This document shows, in pieces, positions 26,503-35,815 of a stretch of 64,000 nucleotides of DNA (the stretch's first letter is position 1; the number at the start of each line of letters is the position of its first letter). The position numbers and the translations under genes are program-made. The notes below the pieces were generated by a model. It ran no database searches. It was not told the DNA's origin and saw only the letters and a list, made by a program, of their open reading frames with translations. Source of the stretch: Asticcacaulis sp. ZE23SCel15 (GTDB taxonomy: Bacteria > Pseudomonadota > Alphaproteobacteria > Caulobacterales > Caulobacteraceae); contig NZ_CP130044.1 of the NCBI RefSeq assembly GCF_030505395.1, positions 3,419,001 to 3,483,000 on the forward strand, read 5' to 3'.

Positions 26503-27477
26503 TTACAGGTCAAGCACGAGCTTGGGCGAGCGCGATCCGGAGCAGCACACCATCATAGTCGTGTTGGCGGCTTTTTCCGCGTCGGTCAGCACACTGTCGC
26601 GATGGTCGGGGATACCCGATAAGACCCCACATTCACAAGCGCCGCAGATACCTTCGGCGCAACTATGCGGCACATTGATGCCGTGTGTTTTGAGCGCCTC
26701 AAGAATGGTCAGCCCCGAAGGCACTTCATAACAGCCGCCGGTTCGGGCCAGTTCGACCTCAAAACCGCCTTCGGTCGCCGCGGCCTCAACGCCGGAGAAG
26801 CGTTCATAGTGAACATAATCTGGCCCACGCGCCGCCCCCGCGGCAATATAGGCATCCAGCATCCCGGATGGGCCGCAGGCGTAGAAATGCGCGCCGTCCG
26901 GAGCGGCCTCGAAAATATCCGTCAGATTAAGCCGGGCCCCGCCGTTGTCCTCAAATCGCACCTCAAAGCGCACACCTGCCGCACCCAGCGTCGCCTCAAT
27001 TTCCGTCAGCAGCGCCGCCTGAGACCGGGCGCGGGCGCCGTAATGAAACTCAAACGGCTTACCCAGTGCCAGCAGGCGCTGCGCCATCGACCATACCGGC
27101 GTCACCCCGATCCCACCGGCGATCAGCACCGTATAGGGGCTGTCCTCATTCAGATGGAAATGACAACGCGGCGCGCTGATGGTCAAAACATCGTCAAGCT
27201 CAACCCAGTCATGAAAATGCTTTGACCCGCCGCGACTTTGGGCATCCAGAGCAATGGCCACCACATAGCGATGACACTCCGACGGTGCATTAAGAAGCGA
27301 ATATTGCCGGATCAGGCCTTCACGCGCCACGATATCTATGTGGGCTCCGGCCTCAAACGGCGGCAGATCCGAACCCTCTTCGGCTCTCAGGTCAAGGATG
27401 CGCACACAACCGGCTTCGCCACTTTGGCCAACCTCAGTCAGATCATGGACGCGCACCCGAAGATGGGTTTCCGACAT
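26503..27477 (-). CDS. VanB/PDR-type oxygenase reductase (FMN/NAD plus 2Fe-2S ferredoxin)
   Basis: 324 residues from ATG 27477 (MSETHLRVRV). An N-terminal flavin-binding ferredoxin-reductase domain (FEAGAHIDIVAREGLIRQYS) is followed by an NAD-binding domain (VLIAGGIGVTPVWSMAQRL, FYACGPSGMLDAY). A C-terminal plant-type 2Fe-2S domain has CAEGICGACECG plus a distal Cys in MVCCSGS. It passes electrons from NAD(P)H to the terminal oxygenase of a Rieske system such as vanillate demethylase. No oxygenase gene is adjacent; the only Rieske alpha subunit in the window is at 37629-38837, ten kilobases away on the other strand. It is first in its operon. Confidence 0.93.
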   Translation of the reverse strand: MSETHLRVRVHDLTEVGQSGEAGCVRILDLRAEEGSDLPPFEAGAHIDIVAREGLIRQYSLLNAPSECHRYVVAIALDAQSRGGSKHFHDWVELDDVLTISAPRCHFHLNEDSPYTVLIAGGIGVTPVWSMAQRLLALGKPFEFHYGARARSQAALLTEIEATLGAAGVRFEVRFEDNGGARLNLTDIFEAAPDGAHFYACGPSGMLDAYIAAGAARGPDYVHYERFSGVEAAATEGGFEVELARTGGCYEVPSGLTILEALKTHGINVPHSCAEGICGACECGVLSGIPDHRDSVLTDAEKAANTTMMVCCSGSRSPKLVLDL

Positions 27478-27524
27478 ACTCACTACCTCAAAGCAAAACT
27501 CGATGAGCCACCATAGCGAGACCC

Positions 27525-27695
27525 GTGGTGCGTGACTTGTCGATAAAGGCACATAATCTTGAACAGATATCCGTCCCCAAACGCGCCACCAAGTTTCAGG
27601 ACGCGACCGATCAAGACGTGAAAGCCCTGTCTGTTTTAGGGTTCAAGTGCCCGCCTCCCCTCGAACTTGGGCCGGTCACAATGGACCCGATGTAG
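27525..27695 (+). CDS. Possible small ORF ahead of the fusion gene
   Basis: GTG-start frame of 56 residues: VVRDLSIKAHNLEQISVPKR, then ATKFQDATDQDVKALSVLG, FKCPPPLELGPVTMDPM and TAG. The composition is protein-like and its last codons form the left arm of the hairpin at 27673-27740. I do not recognise it. It could be a small gene with its own terminator, a leader peptide, or the tail of a decayed gene. No convincing ribosome site is visible before the GTG codons. Confidence 0.25.
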   Translation: MVRDLSIKAHNLEQISVPKRATKFQDATDQDVKALSVLGFKCPPPLELGPVTMDPM

Positions 27696-27747
27696 TTTTC
27701 CCTCAGATGTTTTGCACCGGGCAGCGTTCCATTGTGACCGTTTTTTT
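27673..27747 (+). terminator. Long-loop hairpin with T-run, terminator or attenuator candidate
   Basis: CGGTCACAATGGA (27673-27685) is the exact reverse complement of TCCATTGTGACCG (27728-27740), which is followed at once by TTTTTTT. The 42-base loop is unusually long. It points in the plus direction, towards the AraC-amidase gene 250 bases downstream, so it may end a small transcript or attenuate the fusion gene's leader. Confidence 0.5.
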
Positions 27748-27935
27748 GCATTTGCGAAAACACCTGTGTTCCGCCTGCACGTTTTCTTGTCTGTACGCGC
27801 ACAAACCCACGCCTGACGTTGACAGTTTTAGGGTTTAACCCGCCAATAACCCTACAGGCGACAAGGTGACGCAGGGGGAGCCCCCGGTGACGCCCCGTCA
27901 GTGAAATCAAAAATTATCATTATATTACAATGCAC

Positions 27936-27951
27936 AAGATGAAATCATCTT
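27936..27951. promoter_or_regulatory. Palindrome upstream of the AraC-amidase fusion gene
   Basis: AAGATGAAATCATCTT has perfect 7-bp arms and a 2-base centre, 46 bases before the start codon. The surrounding ATTATCATTATATTACAAT is AT-rich. It could be an operator, although AraC proteins usually bind direct repeats. Confidence 0.35.
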
Positions 27952-27997
27952 AGGCAAACCCTGCCCCTTGCGTTCACCCTAACTGCCGGATAGCCCC

Positions 27998-30325
27998 ATG
28001 TTGCGTTTTACGACCAATGCCTACCCCAAGGAACAACGCTGGGACTCCTGGCGCTTTGCATTGCAGCGTAAATCCCTGAAGCTGGAGGCCTTAAGCACCG
28101 ACACGGCCTACGGCGAGCTGTCGAGCTACCAGAGCACCCAGGGCGTCGATTTCATCAGCGTGTCGTCCACCGCCCAGATCGTCAAGATCGATATGCAGGA
28201 TCAGCCAGATCATATCTGGCTGCTGCAACTGCTGGAAGGCGACCTGAAGGTCAGCCACGGCGCCCATAACCTGAGCGTGCGCGAAGGCGATATCGTCTTT
28301 GGCGACGGCAATATTGAAGCCGTCCTCGATTTCCACCGCGATCATCGCTTTTTGCTGATCAAGGTGCCCAAGCCTTATCTGGCGCTGCGGGTACGAAACC
28401 CCTTGCCCGACGGCATCAACCTGATCGCCAGCGATACCGGTGCGGGCCGGATATTATCAGGCATGTTGCGCTCGGTCGCCGACACCATCAACGACCTGAA
28501 TACCGACCGGGTGCGGCCAGTTGAACTCAGTTTGCCGGAATTTCTGCTGACCGCCCTGATGGAAGGCGCGCCGTCAAAGTCGCTGGGCGGATCAGCGGGG
28601 GCGCGTGCCATGCTGCTGGAGCGGATGTTTCAGACCATAGAAATGCACCTGTCCGATCCGAATCTGAACCTGCAACAGGTGGCGTCCGAGCATGGCATCT
28701 CCATGAGGTACTTGCAGAAACTGTTTGAAACGGTTGATGAAAGCTTTGGACATTACGTCAAGTTGCGCCGGTTGGAGCGTTGCCGCATGGACCTGCTGAG
28801 CCCGCTCCATGCCCAGAAATCCATTTCCGATATTCTGTTTCAGTGGGGTTTTAACGACTCAGCCTCCTTTAGCCGGGCCTTTCGTGAACAATACGGCGTG
28901 TCCCCGCGTGAGTACCGCAAATCGCCACCGCTTGAGAACGAAGACGCCGAAGCCCCGCGCCGCGGCCGACCGACCGCCCGTCAGGAAAAGCCGCCCGTTG
29001 CCGAAGACGAACCGCTTGAGATCGATGAGGCCGTGGCGGCTGGGGCCGATGCCGAGGACGCGCCTTTGCCGGTGCAATCCGGCGTGCGCCACCACTACCT
29101 GCCCGCCTCACCGGAGACCGTGCACTGGGGCTATATCAGTCGTAACCTCAAGCCTACGCTTAGAGTGCAGTCGGGCGATTATGTGACCATTGAGACCCTG
29201 ACTCACCATGCCGCTGATGATTATGAGCGCATGATCGAAGGCGATGCCGGGGCCGAAAGCGTCTATGCCTGGACACCTGAAGGCAAGGCGATTGAACGGC
29301 GTGGTGCCGGGCCGATGGACGGCTCTGCGGTCGGCCGGGGCGCGGGCGAAGGCTTTGGCGTCCATATCTGCACCGGCCCGATCGGGGTCATGGGTGCCAA
29401 GCCCGGCGATGTGGTTGAGGTGCGTTTCCTGGAGATTAAGACTCGCCCGTCCGCCAATCCGAAATTTGCCGGCCGCAGTTTCGGCAGCAATGTCGCGGCC
29501 TATTGGGGCTTTCATTACCACGACCTGCTAACCGAGCCGAAACCGCGCGAGGTCGTCACCATCTATGAGGTCGAAACCGGCCATGAGCGCTGTTGTGCCC
29601 ATGCCGTCTATAATTTTCGCTATACGCCGCAGATCGACCCTTATGGCACCAAACACGACCGCTACGACTATCCGGGGGTGCCGATTGACCATACGACCAT
29701 TCAGAAAAACTATGATGTCCTGCGCAATGTCGAAATTCCGGTGCGTCCGCATTTCGGCTTTGTGGCCGTCGCTCCGGCGCAAGAGGGGCTGGTTGATTCC
29801 GTGCCACCTGCCAATTTCGGCGGCAATATCGACAACTGGCGCTTAGGCCCCGGCGCGTCGATTTTCTTACCCGTCAATGTGGCTGAGGCCCTGCTGTCGC
29901 TGGGTGACCCTCATGCCTCTCAGGGCGATTCTGAGCTATGTGGTACGGCGATTGAATGTTCGATGACCGCCCTGATCCAGATCGTTTTGCACCCCAAATC
30001 GACCCAGCGCGACCCTTTGCGCGATCTGGATTATCCGCTGATTGAGACCAAGGACGAATGGGTAATCATGGGCTTTTCCCAGCCCAATTACCTGCGTGAA
30101 CTTGGGGATAAGGCCCAGAGCGAAATCTACAAAAAGGCCTCGATCGAAGGGGCCATGCGCGATGCGTTCAGAAAGGCCCGCCGGTTTTTGATGACCACCA
30201 AGGGCCTGAGCGAAGATGAGGCCATATCGCTGTTGTCGGTCGGGGTCGATTTTGGTGTCACCCAGATGGTCAATGGCAACTGGGGTGCCCACGCCATTAT
30301 CCGCAAGGGCATCTTTACCGGGTAA
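27998..30325 (+). CDS. AraC-family regulator fused to an acetamidase/formamidase
   Basis: One uninterrupted 775-residue frame. Residues ~1-200 are an AraC-binding-like sensor domain and ~205-307 an AraC-type double helix-turn-helix (LNLQQVASEHGISMRYLQKL, then SISDILFQWGFNDSASFSRA and the FREQYGVSPREYR signature). An acidic, Pro/Ala-rich linker spans ~308-363. Residues ~364-775 are a full acetamidase/formamidase domain (PETVHWGYISRNLKPTL, HICTGPIGVMGAKPGDVVEV, FGGNIDNWRLGPGA, GDPHASQGDSELCGTAIE). The enzyme family hydrolyses short amides to carboxylate and ammonia. The architecture suggests an enzyme that senses its own substrate and controls its own or neighbouring genes. The unfused relatives lie at 38934-40983. 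Both parts look intact. Confidence 0.93.
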   Translation: MLRFTTNAYPKEQRWDSWRFALQRKSLKLEALSTDTAYGELSSYQSTQGVDFISVSSTAQIVKIDMQDQPDHIWLLQLLEGDLKVSHGAHNLSVREGDIVFGDGNIEAVLDFHRDHRFLLIKVPKPYLALRVRNPLPDGINLIASDTGAGRILSGMLRSVADTINDLNTDRVRPVELSLPEFLLTALMEGAPSKSLGGSAGARAMLLERMFQTIEMHLSDPNLNLQQVASEHGISMRYLQKLFETVDESFGHYVKLRRLERCRMDLLSPLHAQKSISDILFQWGFNDSASFSRAFREQYGVSPREYRKSPPLENEDAEAPRRGRPTARQEKPPVAEDEPLEIDEAVAAGADAEDAPLPVQSGVRHHYLPASPETVHWGYISRNLKPTLRVQSGDYVTIETLTHHAADDYERMIEGDAGAESVYAWTPEGKAIERRGAGPMDGSAVGRGAGEGFGVHICTGPIGVMGAKPGDVVEVRFLEIKTRPSANPKFAGRSFGSNVAAYWGFHYHDLLTEPKPREVVTIYEVETGHERCCAHAVYNFRYTPQIDPYGTKHDRYDYPGVPIDHTTIQKNYDVLRNVEIPVRPHFGFVAVAPAQEGLVDSVPPANFGGNIDNWRLGPGASIFLPVNVAEALLSLGDPHASQGDSELCGTAIECSMTALIQIVLHPKSTQRDPLRDLDYPLIETKDEWVIMGFSQPNYLRELGDKAQSEIYKKASIEGAMRDAFRKARRFLMTTKGLSEDEAISLLSVGVDFGVTQMVNGNWGAHAIIRKGIFTG

Positions 30326-30445
30326 GCGGTAATATGCCACATGGCGAACGCGGGGCCTCATCCCGTAACAAGAGGTCATGCGCCCCAGGACAAGACCATC
30401 GTTTGTGGACTTGTCATATCATGAAATCCGTTTCCGGAGAGTGTC

Positions 30446-31384
30446 ATGTCTACGCCTGCTAAAATCACGCCAAAAATCGTCGTCGTCGGTTCAATCAATG
30501 CGGATTTCATCGTTGAGGTCAAAGCCCTACCGCGCGCCAATGAAACTGTGATGGGCAAAAGCTTTACCACCGTCATCGGCGGTAAGGGCCTTAATCAGGC
30601 GGTGGCGATGGCCAGGCTGGGGTGTGATACCCGCATGGTTGGCGCGGTCGGTGACGATGCCTTCGGTGAGCAGGCCCGCGCCTATCTCAAGGCCAATGGG
30701 GTCAATGATCTGCATGTCGAAACCGTGGCGGTAATGCCGACCGGCACCGCCCATATCACCGTCGCTCACGATGGCCAGAACACGATTGCGGTCGCTCCTG
30801 GTGCCAATGCCTGCATCACGCCGGAGATGATCGACGCCGCCGCCCACCTGATCGCCGTGGCCGATGTGGTGGTGGTGCAGCTTGAAATTCCGCTTGAGGC
30901 CGTGCGTAAGGCGCTGGAGATCGCCCGCGCGCATGGGGTGAAGACCATCCTCAACCCCGCCCCCGTCGATATGGCGGCGCTCGACCTCATGCCGCTGGCC
31001 GATGTGGTCACGCCCAACGATACCGAACTGTCCAGCCTGACTGGCATAGAGGGCTTAGGCGATGCCACCCTGCACGCCGCCCTGCACGCCTTGAGCAAGG
31101 CCGGGGCCGGTCAGGTGGTGGCGACGCTGGGGTCAAATGGCTGCGCGGCCCTGATTGAGGGGACATTGATCCGCCTGCCGGCGTTTCGGGTTGAGGCCGT
31201 GGATGCGACGGGGGCCGGCGATGTGTTTAACGGCGCTCTGGCCTGCGAACTGGCGGGGGGACGCTCGCTGATCGACGCGCTGGAATTTGCCTCTGCTGCT
31301 GCCGCCATTTCCGTGTCGCGCCCGTCAGCCAATTCCGCCCCGACCCGCGCTGAGGTCGAGGCGTTTCTGTCGGAAACCGTCTGA
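30446..31384 (+). CDS. rbsK: Ribokinase-type PfkB sugar kinase
   Basis: 312 residues of the PfkB/ribokinase fold. N-terminal signature GSINADFIVEV, the GGKGLNQAVAMARLG substrate loop, and C-terminal DATGAGDVFNGALACELAGG with the catalytic Asp and anion hole. It phosphorylates ribose or a similar pentose at O5 with ATP. It has an independent start after a 120-base gap and a GGAGAG ribosome site. No ribose transporter is adjacent, so it may serve nucleoside or other sugar salvage. It is convergent with the carboxylesterase, with one base between the stops. Confidence 0.9.
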   Translation: MSTPAKITPKIVVVGSINADFIVEVKALPRANETVMGKSFTTVIGGKGLNQAVAMARLGCDTRMVGAVGDDAFGEQARAYLKANGVNDLHVETVAVMPTGTAHITVAHDGQNTIAVAPGANACITPEMIDAAAHLIAVADVVVVQLEIPLEAVRKALEIARAHGVKTILNPAPVDMAALDLMPLADVVTPNDTELSSLTGIEGLGDATLHAALHALSKAGAGQVVATLGSNGCAALIEGTLIRLPAFRVEAVDATGAGDVFNGALACELAGGRSLIDALEFASAAAAISVSRPSANSAPTRAEVEAFLSETV

Positions 31385-31385
31385 T

Positions 31386-32882
31386 TTATTTATCCGTGGC
31401 CGCCTCAAGCGCATCCAGGCGGGCTTTGCCGAAGTCTTTAACCGGCGCGATATCGTCCTTGCCAAAGTGCATCAGGGTGCGCGATTTGACCGTATAGGCG
31501 GGCCATGGCGCTAAACCATCGCCATTCGGATTACCGGTCTTGGCGAAATTGGCCCAGTAGCGGTTCATGGATGACGCCATCTTAAGGTCCGCTGCCGTCC
31601 AGTCATGGCGCGCGGTGCGGCTATCGCGGATATCAAAGACCATTTCGATCTCGTTCTCATGGCCTGCCCCCGGCGTGGTCGCCCGCAGCGTTTCCGGCAC
31701 GTATGAGAACCGGTAGAACCAGACCTTGCCGCCCGATTTAGCGCGCTGATCGGCGCGCCAGCGAGCGGGCAAGGTCATGGCATATTCGCCCCACACCCGC
31801 TTTTCAGCGACCTCACGCGATGCCCCCTCGGCCATATAAAGTTTCACGACCGCCTCGCCATTGGGGCCTAAGCTTTCGATCAATTTCTTTTCCGCACCCG
31901 GCAGCCATTTGATCAGGCTTTCCTCATAGTCATTGGCCCCGACCAGATAAGGGACATCGGCAATCTCACCGGCCAGATAAGCGTCCGGCGTCGATTTTGA
32001 CACGATCTGGCCGTCAGCAATGACGCTTTCAGGGGCAATGACCGGCGCGCCCAGCACAGTGGCGGCAGGCAGTTTGCGCAAATCTTCGGCGGATTTCGCC
32101 CCGACCTTTTCGCCCCACAAGGCGGCATCGGCCTGAGCCTTAGACAGCGGTTTGACATAGGCATTGGTGCCGCCGGATTGAGCGATGGCCTTATGGAACA
32201 GGCCCTTCGCTGCCGGTGACGCCATCAGGAAATTAACCGAAGACGCGCCCGCGGACTCACCAAAGATGGTGACATTACCGGCATCGCCGCCAAAGGCTGC
32301 GATATTAGCCTGCACCCATTTCAGGGCCGCAATCTGGTCCATCAGGCCGAAGTTGCCGGTGGCTTCGCCCGGCACACTTAACTCAGGATGGGCAAAGAAA
32401 CCAAACCGCCCGACGCGGTAGTTCATCGACACCACGATGACATCCTGTTTGGCAAAGGCTGTGCCGTCATAGCTGGGGTAGGACGACGCCCCCATGATGA
32501 ACGCCCCGCCATAGATCCATACCATGACCGGCAGCTTTTTATTGGCCGCACCTTCAGGGGCCCAGACATTGAGATAAAGACAGTCTTCGGATTCCGGATT
32601 GACGAACCCCGGTCCCGGCGGGCTGTCCATGTCCATCTGCACGCAGTCGGGGCCATAGCTTCTGGCCTCAAGTACAGATGCCCACGGAGCCGGAGTTTGC
32701 GGTGCGCGCCAGCGTAGCGGCCCGACCGGCGGCGCGGCGTAAGGGATGCCCAGATAGCGGGCGATGCCCGCCGCACTCACACCCTCAATCGTCCCTGCAT
32801 CAATCTGAACCTTTGGCCCCGCCCACACAACAGGTGCGAAGGCCATCAGGGCCGCCGACATCAAAATCGCTTTACGCATCAT
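31386..32882 (-). CDS. Secreted type-B carboxylesterase
   Basis: 498 residues with a signal peptide (MMRKAILMSAALMAFAPVVWA). Alpha/beta hydrolase of the carboxylesterase/cholinesterase family: early SEDCLYLNVWAPEG motif, nucleophile elbow GESAGASS around residue 207, and the His segment GAGHENEIEMVFDI. It hydrolyses esters in the periplasm. It follows the TonB receptor gene on the same strand, with a hairpin between, which suggests that a ligand taken up by the receptor is de-esterified before crossing the inner membrane. Aromatic esters such as feruloyl or p-nitrobenzyl types are usual substrates of the family. Confidence 0.93.
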   Translation of the reverse strand: MMRKAILMSAALMAFAPVVWAGPKVQIDAGTIEGVSAAGIARYLGIPYAAPPVGPLRWRAPQTPAPWASVLEARSYGPDCVQMDMDSPPGPGFVNPESEDCLYLNVWAPEGAANKKLPVMVWIYGGAFIMGASSYPSYDGTAFAKQDVIVVSMNYRVGRFGFFAHPELSVPGEATGNFGLMDQIAALKWVQANIAAFGGDAGNVTIFGESAGASSVNFLMASPAAKGLFHKAIAQSGGTNAYVKPLSKAQADAALWGEKVGAKSAEDLRKLPAATVLGAPVIAPESVIADGQIVSKSTPDAYLAGEIADVPYLVGANDYEESLIKWLPGAEKKLIESLGPNGEAVVKLYMAEGASREVAEKRVWGEYAMTLPARWRADQRAKSGGKVWFYRFSYVPETLRATTPGAGHENEIEMVFDIRDSRTARHDWTAADLKMASSMNRYWANFAKTGNPNGDGLAPWPAYTVKSRTLMHFGKDDIAPVKDFGKARLDALEAATDK

Positions 32883-32902
32883 CCGCTCCTTGAAAACACA
32901 GG

Positions 32903-32936
32903 AACAGGTCCGGCCCCAAAGGGAACCGAACCTGTT
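32903..32936. terminator. Hairpin between the TonB receptor and the carboxylesterase
   Basis: AACAGGTCCGG pairs with CCGAACCTGTT (one mismatch) around CCCCAAAGGGAA. It may attenuate transcription from the receptor gene into the esterase or protect the receptor mRNA end. Only short T-runs flank it. Confidence 0.5.
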
Positions 32937-32988
32937 TCTTTACGCAACACACCACTGGCTGTTCGGGGTGGAACAGCCCTCACCGGCT

Positions 32989-35400
32989 TTAGAACGTCCG
33001 GCTGAGCTTTATGCGCATCGTCCGACCGATACCGGGCAGGACGTTGGCATTGGCGTCGGTATCGCTGTTGGCCAAGAAATATTCCTCATCAAACAGGTTA
33101 TCGACGTTGAAATCAAACCGGTACGGTCCGTGGATGTAATAGGCCCCGGCCCGCGCCACCATATATTCCGGCAGGACGATCGAGCCCGGCAGGAAGCCAC
33201 CGGTTTCCGACGCATAGGTCACGCCGCCAGTGACACCCCATTTGCCGCGCTTATCATAGGTGGCAAACAGTGATCCGCTGGTTTCCGGTGTGGCGTGCAG
33301 GTAATAGCCGTCCTGCATACCGGGGAAGTAGTTGGCATTGGAGAAGGCATAACCGCCATAGCCTTCGGTACATTCAATGCCGGCCAGACAGGACGGCACG
33401 GTGACGAAGAAACCAGCACCGGCGGTCGGCTGCATCTTGGTCTTTTGCTTGGTAAAGGTCGCCGTCATGCCAAAGCTTTCGGTGACCAGGTAGCGCAGTT
33501 CCGCTTCGATGCCTTGCGTGCGCAGGGCGCTGACAGTCTGTACGCCCGACGGTGGCTGGCTCAGGTAGGAGCGATCCTGATCATAGACGGCCAGAGCGGC
33601 AAACAGGCGGCCACCGAACTGCGAGGTCTTGACCCCGGCTTCACGCAGACGCGAATTGCCGAGATAAGCGCCGTTCAGGATCAGGCTGGGGGCCAGACCA
33701 CCGCCCTGATCGACCTGCAGCGACTTGGCGCGGGCATAGGTGGTGTAGAAGGTCGCCCAGTCGAACTTATAGGCCAGCGACGCGTTATAGCTGTAAGCCG
33801 TATCGTCGTCAGCGCGGGTGACATGTACACCTGCGGTTTCACGACCAATGTTGCGCGCCTCAACCTCATACTTGTCCGAGCGACCGCCGATGGTCAGGCT
33901 GACCGGCCCCCAGGTCGCATCACCCAGCATGAAGACGCCGTAGTTGTGGATCTTGCTGGTCACGTCGGTGGCCCAGCTATAGCCCGCCGCAAACGGATTG
34001 TTGAAGCGGTCGTCAGGGGTGGCGCCGACGCTCAGGTCACGGCGATCTTCGGAGATAACAAAGTCATTGAGGCTGCCCTGAACATGGGCATGGGTAAAGC
34101 GGTGGCTGACACCGGATACCGTCTTCCATTCGACCGGCCCGGTCGTGAAGTCCTGCGTATAGGTAATCCGCTGCTCACTAAGCGTCGACATATACTTGCT
34201 GCCGAAGCCGTAGCTTTGGTAGTTTTCCGAATCGAGCGTGTTGAGGAAGCCCTCAAACTTCAGCTTGCCGCCGCTTTCGAACACACGTGACACACCGGCA
34301 TACAGGGTGTGGGTCATGGCCTCGTTGAGGTCAACACCTTCGTCAATGAAGGTGGTGCGCGGCGATAGCTTGACCAGTTTGACGGTGGCCGGATCAAGGG
34401 TGGTGAAATCGTTCGGTGTCGGAGTCACGCCGATTGAGGGCGCGGTAAACAACAGCGTCGATCCAAAGGCGGTGCCAAAGAACTGACCCGCCGTGATGAA
34501 CGGCGTTGAGCCGTCATTGATCTTGGCGATGGGTGAGCCTGAGATATAGTTACCATTATCGATCAGGTCTTGCGTGACGCGGTTCCAGCCGATATTTTTC
34601 AGATAGCCGTCGGAATGGATGAACTGATAGCTGGTTTCCAGCGACCATTTTGAGCCCAGGTCACTGGCAAAGGCAATCTGCGCCACTTCGGACGACGGGT
34701 GCATGCCCTTATAGAAGCTGTCGGAATCTTCGGCCTTGGCAAAGATGTGCAGACCGGCACTGTTGCCTTTCCAGTCGACCGGCACCGACAGGTTGCCCGT
34801 GACAACCTTTTCACCGTAAGAGCCAACGGTGATCGACGCATCGCCACCCAGTTCGTTGACGTACTTGGTGTTTTCACCATAACCGGTCTTCGGGATAAAG
34901 TTCATGAAGCCGCCAACCTGGCCGGCGCCGTAAACCGGAGAGGTCGGGCCGCGTACGATTTCAATCGATGAGGTCGCATCAACCGGTGTCGGGTAGTTGG
35001 CAAAGTTCGACAGGCCCTGAAAGCCGTTATAATAGTTGTCGGCCATGGTGCCACGGATGTTCAGGCTGCCCGGAACGCCGAAGTAGGAACCCGTATAGGT
35101 ACCCGCGGCCACCGCCGTAAAGTCATAGACGCTCTTGATCGAATAGCGCGACAGTAGCTTATCCGAAATTTCGGTCACGGCGCGCGGGGTGTCGACCAGC
35201 GGCTTATCAATACCGAAAACGCTGCTGGTTGAGCGCTTTTGCTTGACGCCTGCCAGATCGCGGGCACCGGTGACGACCACTTCGGTCACGGTGTCGTCCG
35301 TGGCAGCGGCTTCTTGAGCCATTGCCGGAGCCGACATGATTCCACTCAGGGCCGTCAGCCCCAGCAGATAGAATTTTAATTGTGTACGCTTGCCGTTCAT
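32989..35400 (-). CDS. TonB-dependent outer-membrane receptor
   Basis: 803 residues: signal peptide ending SAPAMAQ, TonB box-like TVTEVVVTGAR, plug domain (LVDTPRAVTEISDKLLSRYS, IRGTMADNYYNGFQGLSNFA, PVYGAGQVGGFMNFIPKTGY) and a 22-strand barrel that ends with Phe (KLSRTF). The DTPRAVTEI phrase and the YxxxDFTAVAAGTYTG pattern resemble the siderophore-receptor subgroup, but in Caulobacterales such receptors also import plant aromatics and sugars. No Fur-like box was recognised upstream. Its gene order with the carboxylesterase suggests an esterified ligand. Confidence 0.94.
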   Translation of the reverse strand: MNGKRTQLKFYLLGLTALSGIMSAPAMAQEAAATDDTVTEVVVTGARDLAGVKQKRSTSSVFGIDKPLVDTPRAVTEISDKLLSRYSIKSVYDFTAVAAGTYTGSYFGVPGSLNIRGTMADNYYNGFQGLSNFANYPTPVDATSSIEIVRGPTSPVYGAGQVGGFMNFIPKTGYGENTKYVNELGGDASITVGSYGEKVVTGNLSVPVDWKGNSAGLHIFAKAEDSDSFYKGMHPSSEVAQIAFASDLGSKWSLETSYQFIHSDGYLKNIGWNRVTQDLIDNGNYISGSPIAKINDGSTPFITAGQFFGTAFGSTLLFTAPSIGVTPTPNDFTTLDPATVKLVKLSPRTTFIDEGVDLNEAMTHTLYAGVSRVFESGGKLKFEGFLNTLDSENYQSYGFGSKYMSTLSEQRITYTQDFTTGPVEWKTVSGVSHRFTHAHVQGSLNDFVISEDRRDLSVGATPDDRFNNPFAAGYSWATDVTSKIHNYGVFMLGDATWGPVSLTIGGRSDKYEVEARNIGRETAGVHVTRADDDTAYSYNASLAYKFDWATFYTTYARAKSLQVDQGGGLAPSLILNGAYLGNSRLREAGVKTSQFGGRLFAALAVYDQDRSYLSQPPSGVQTVSALRTQGIEAELRYLVTESFGMTATFTKQKTKMQPTAGAGFFVTVPSCLAGIECTEGYGGYAFSNANYFPGMQDGYYLHATPETSGSLFATYDKRGKWGVTGGVTYASETGGFLPGSIVLPEYMVARAGAYYIHGPYRFDFNVDNLFDEEYFLANSDTDANANVLPGIGRTMRIKLSRTF

Positions 35401-35815
35401 CTTGCCATATCCCCTTGGTCAAAATTGAGCTTCTATTACCATGCTGCATTCGCCGGGAGGTGCGAAGGCCGCGTTCAGGTTAGGTGTCCGATCCAGCCGA
35501 TCGTTGATAAAAATCTGTCACATTCAGGGGATCATCGTCTTGAGGCTCTGCGCCCTCTAACTTGCGCCGCTACCCTGCCTGAGCGCTAAACGATGTATTT
35601 TTCCCACATAGCCAATACACCACCAGTACCCTTGCGTGCGCGTGCGGACAAGATTTGACGGGGCAAGCGCTGTCTTCGGGCCCCCTGGCACAAGCCGATA
35701 GCGCCGCCGAACAACAATTCAGACGTAAGCCATCAAGACCAGAACCTGCGGCATACAGATGATCGCGCCCGAATTCACAGGCGCAATACGCGTCCTCAAC
35801 TCCATGAGGCTTACT
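35401..35815. other. Intergenic region between the TonB receptor and the SDR gene
   Basis: 415 bases between divergent genes. The longer SDR frame opening at 35759 is not preferred. I found no tRNA, clear palindrome or repeat in it; promoters of both genes must lie here but cannot be placed with confidence. Confidence 0.4.

Larger units (their letters stand above)
27478..27997. other. 520-base intergenic region ahead of the AraC-amidase fusion
   Basis: It contains a possible 56-codon frame (27525-27695), a perfect 13-bp inverted repeat with T-run (27673-27747), two copies of GTTTTAGGGTTnAA (27633-27646 and 27825-27838), the palindrome GGGGGAGCCCCC flanked by GGTGACGC repeats (~27869-27895), and AAGATGAAATCATCTT (27936-27951). 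It is the most structured non-coding stretch in the window. Confidence 0.6.
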
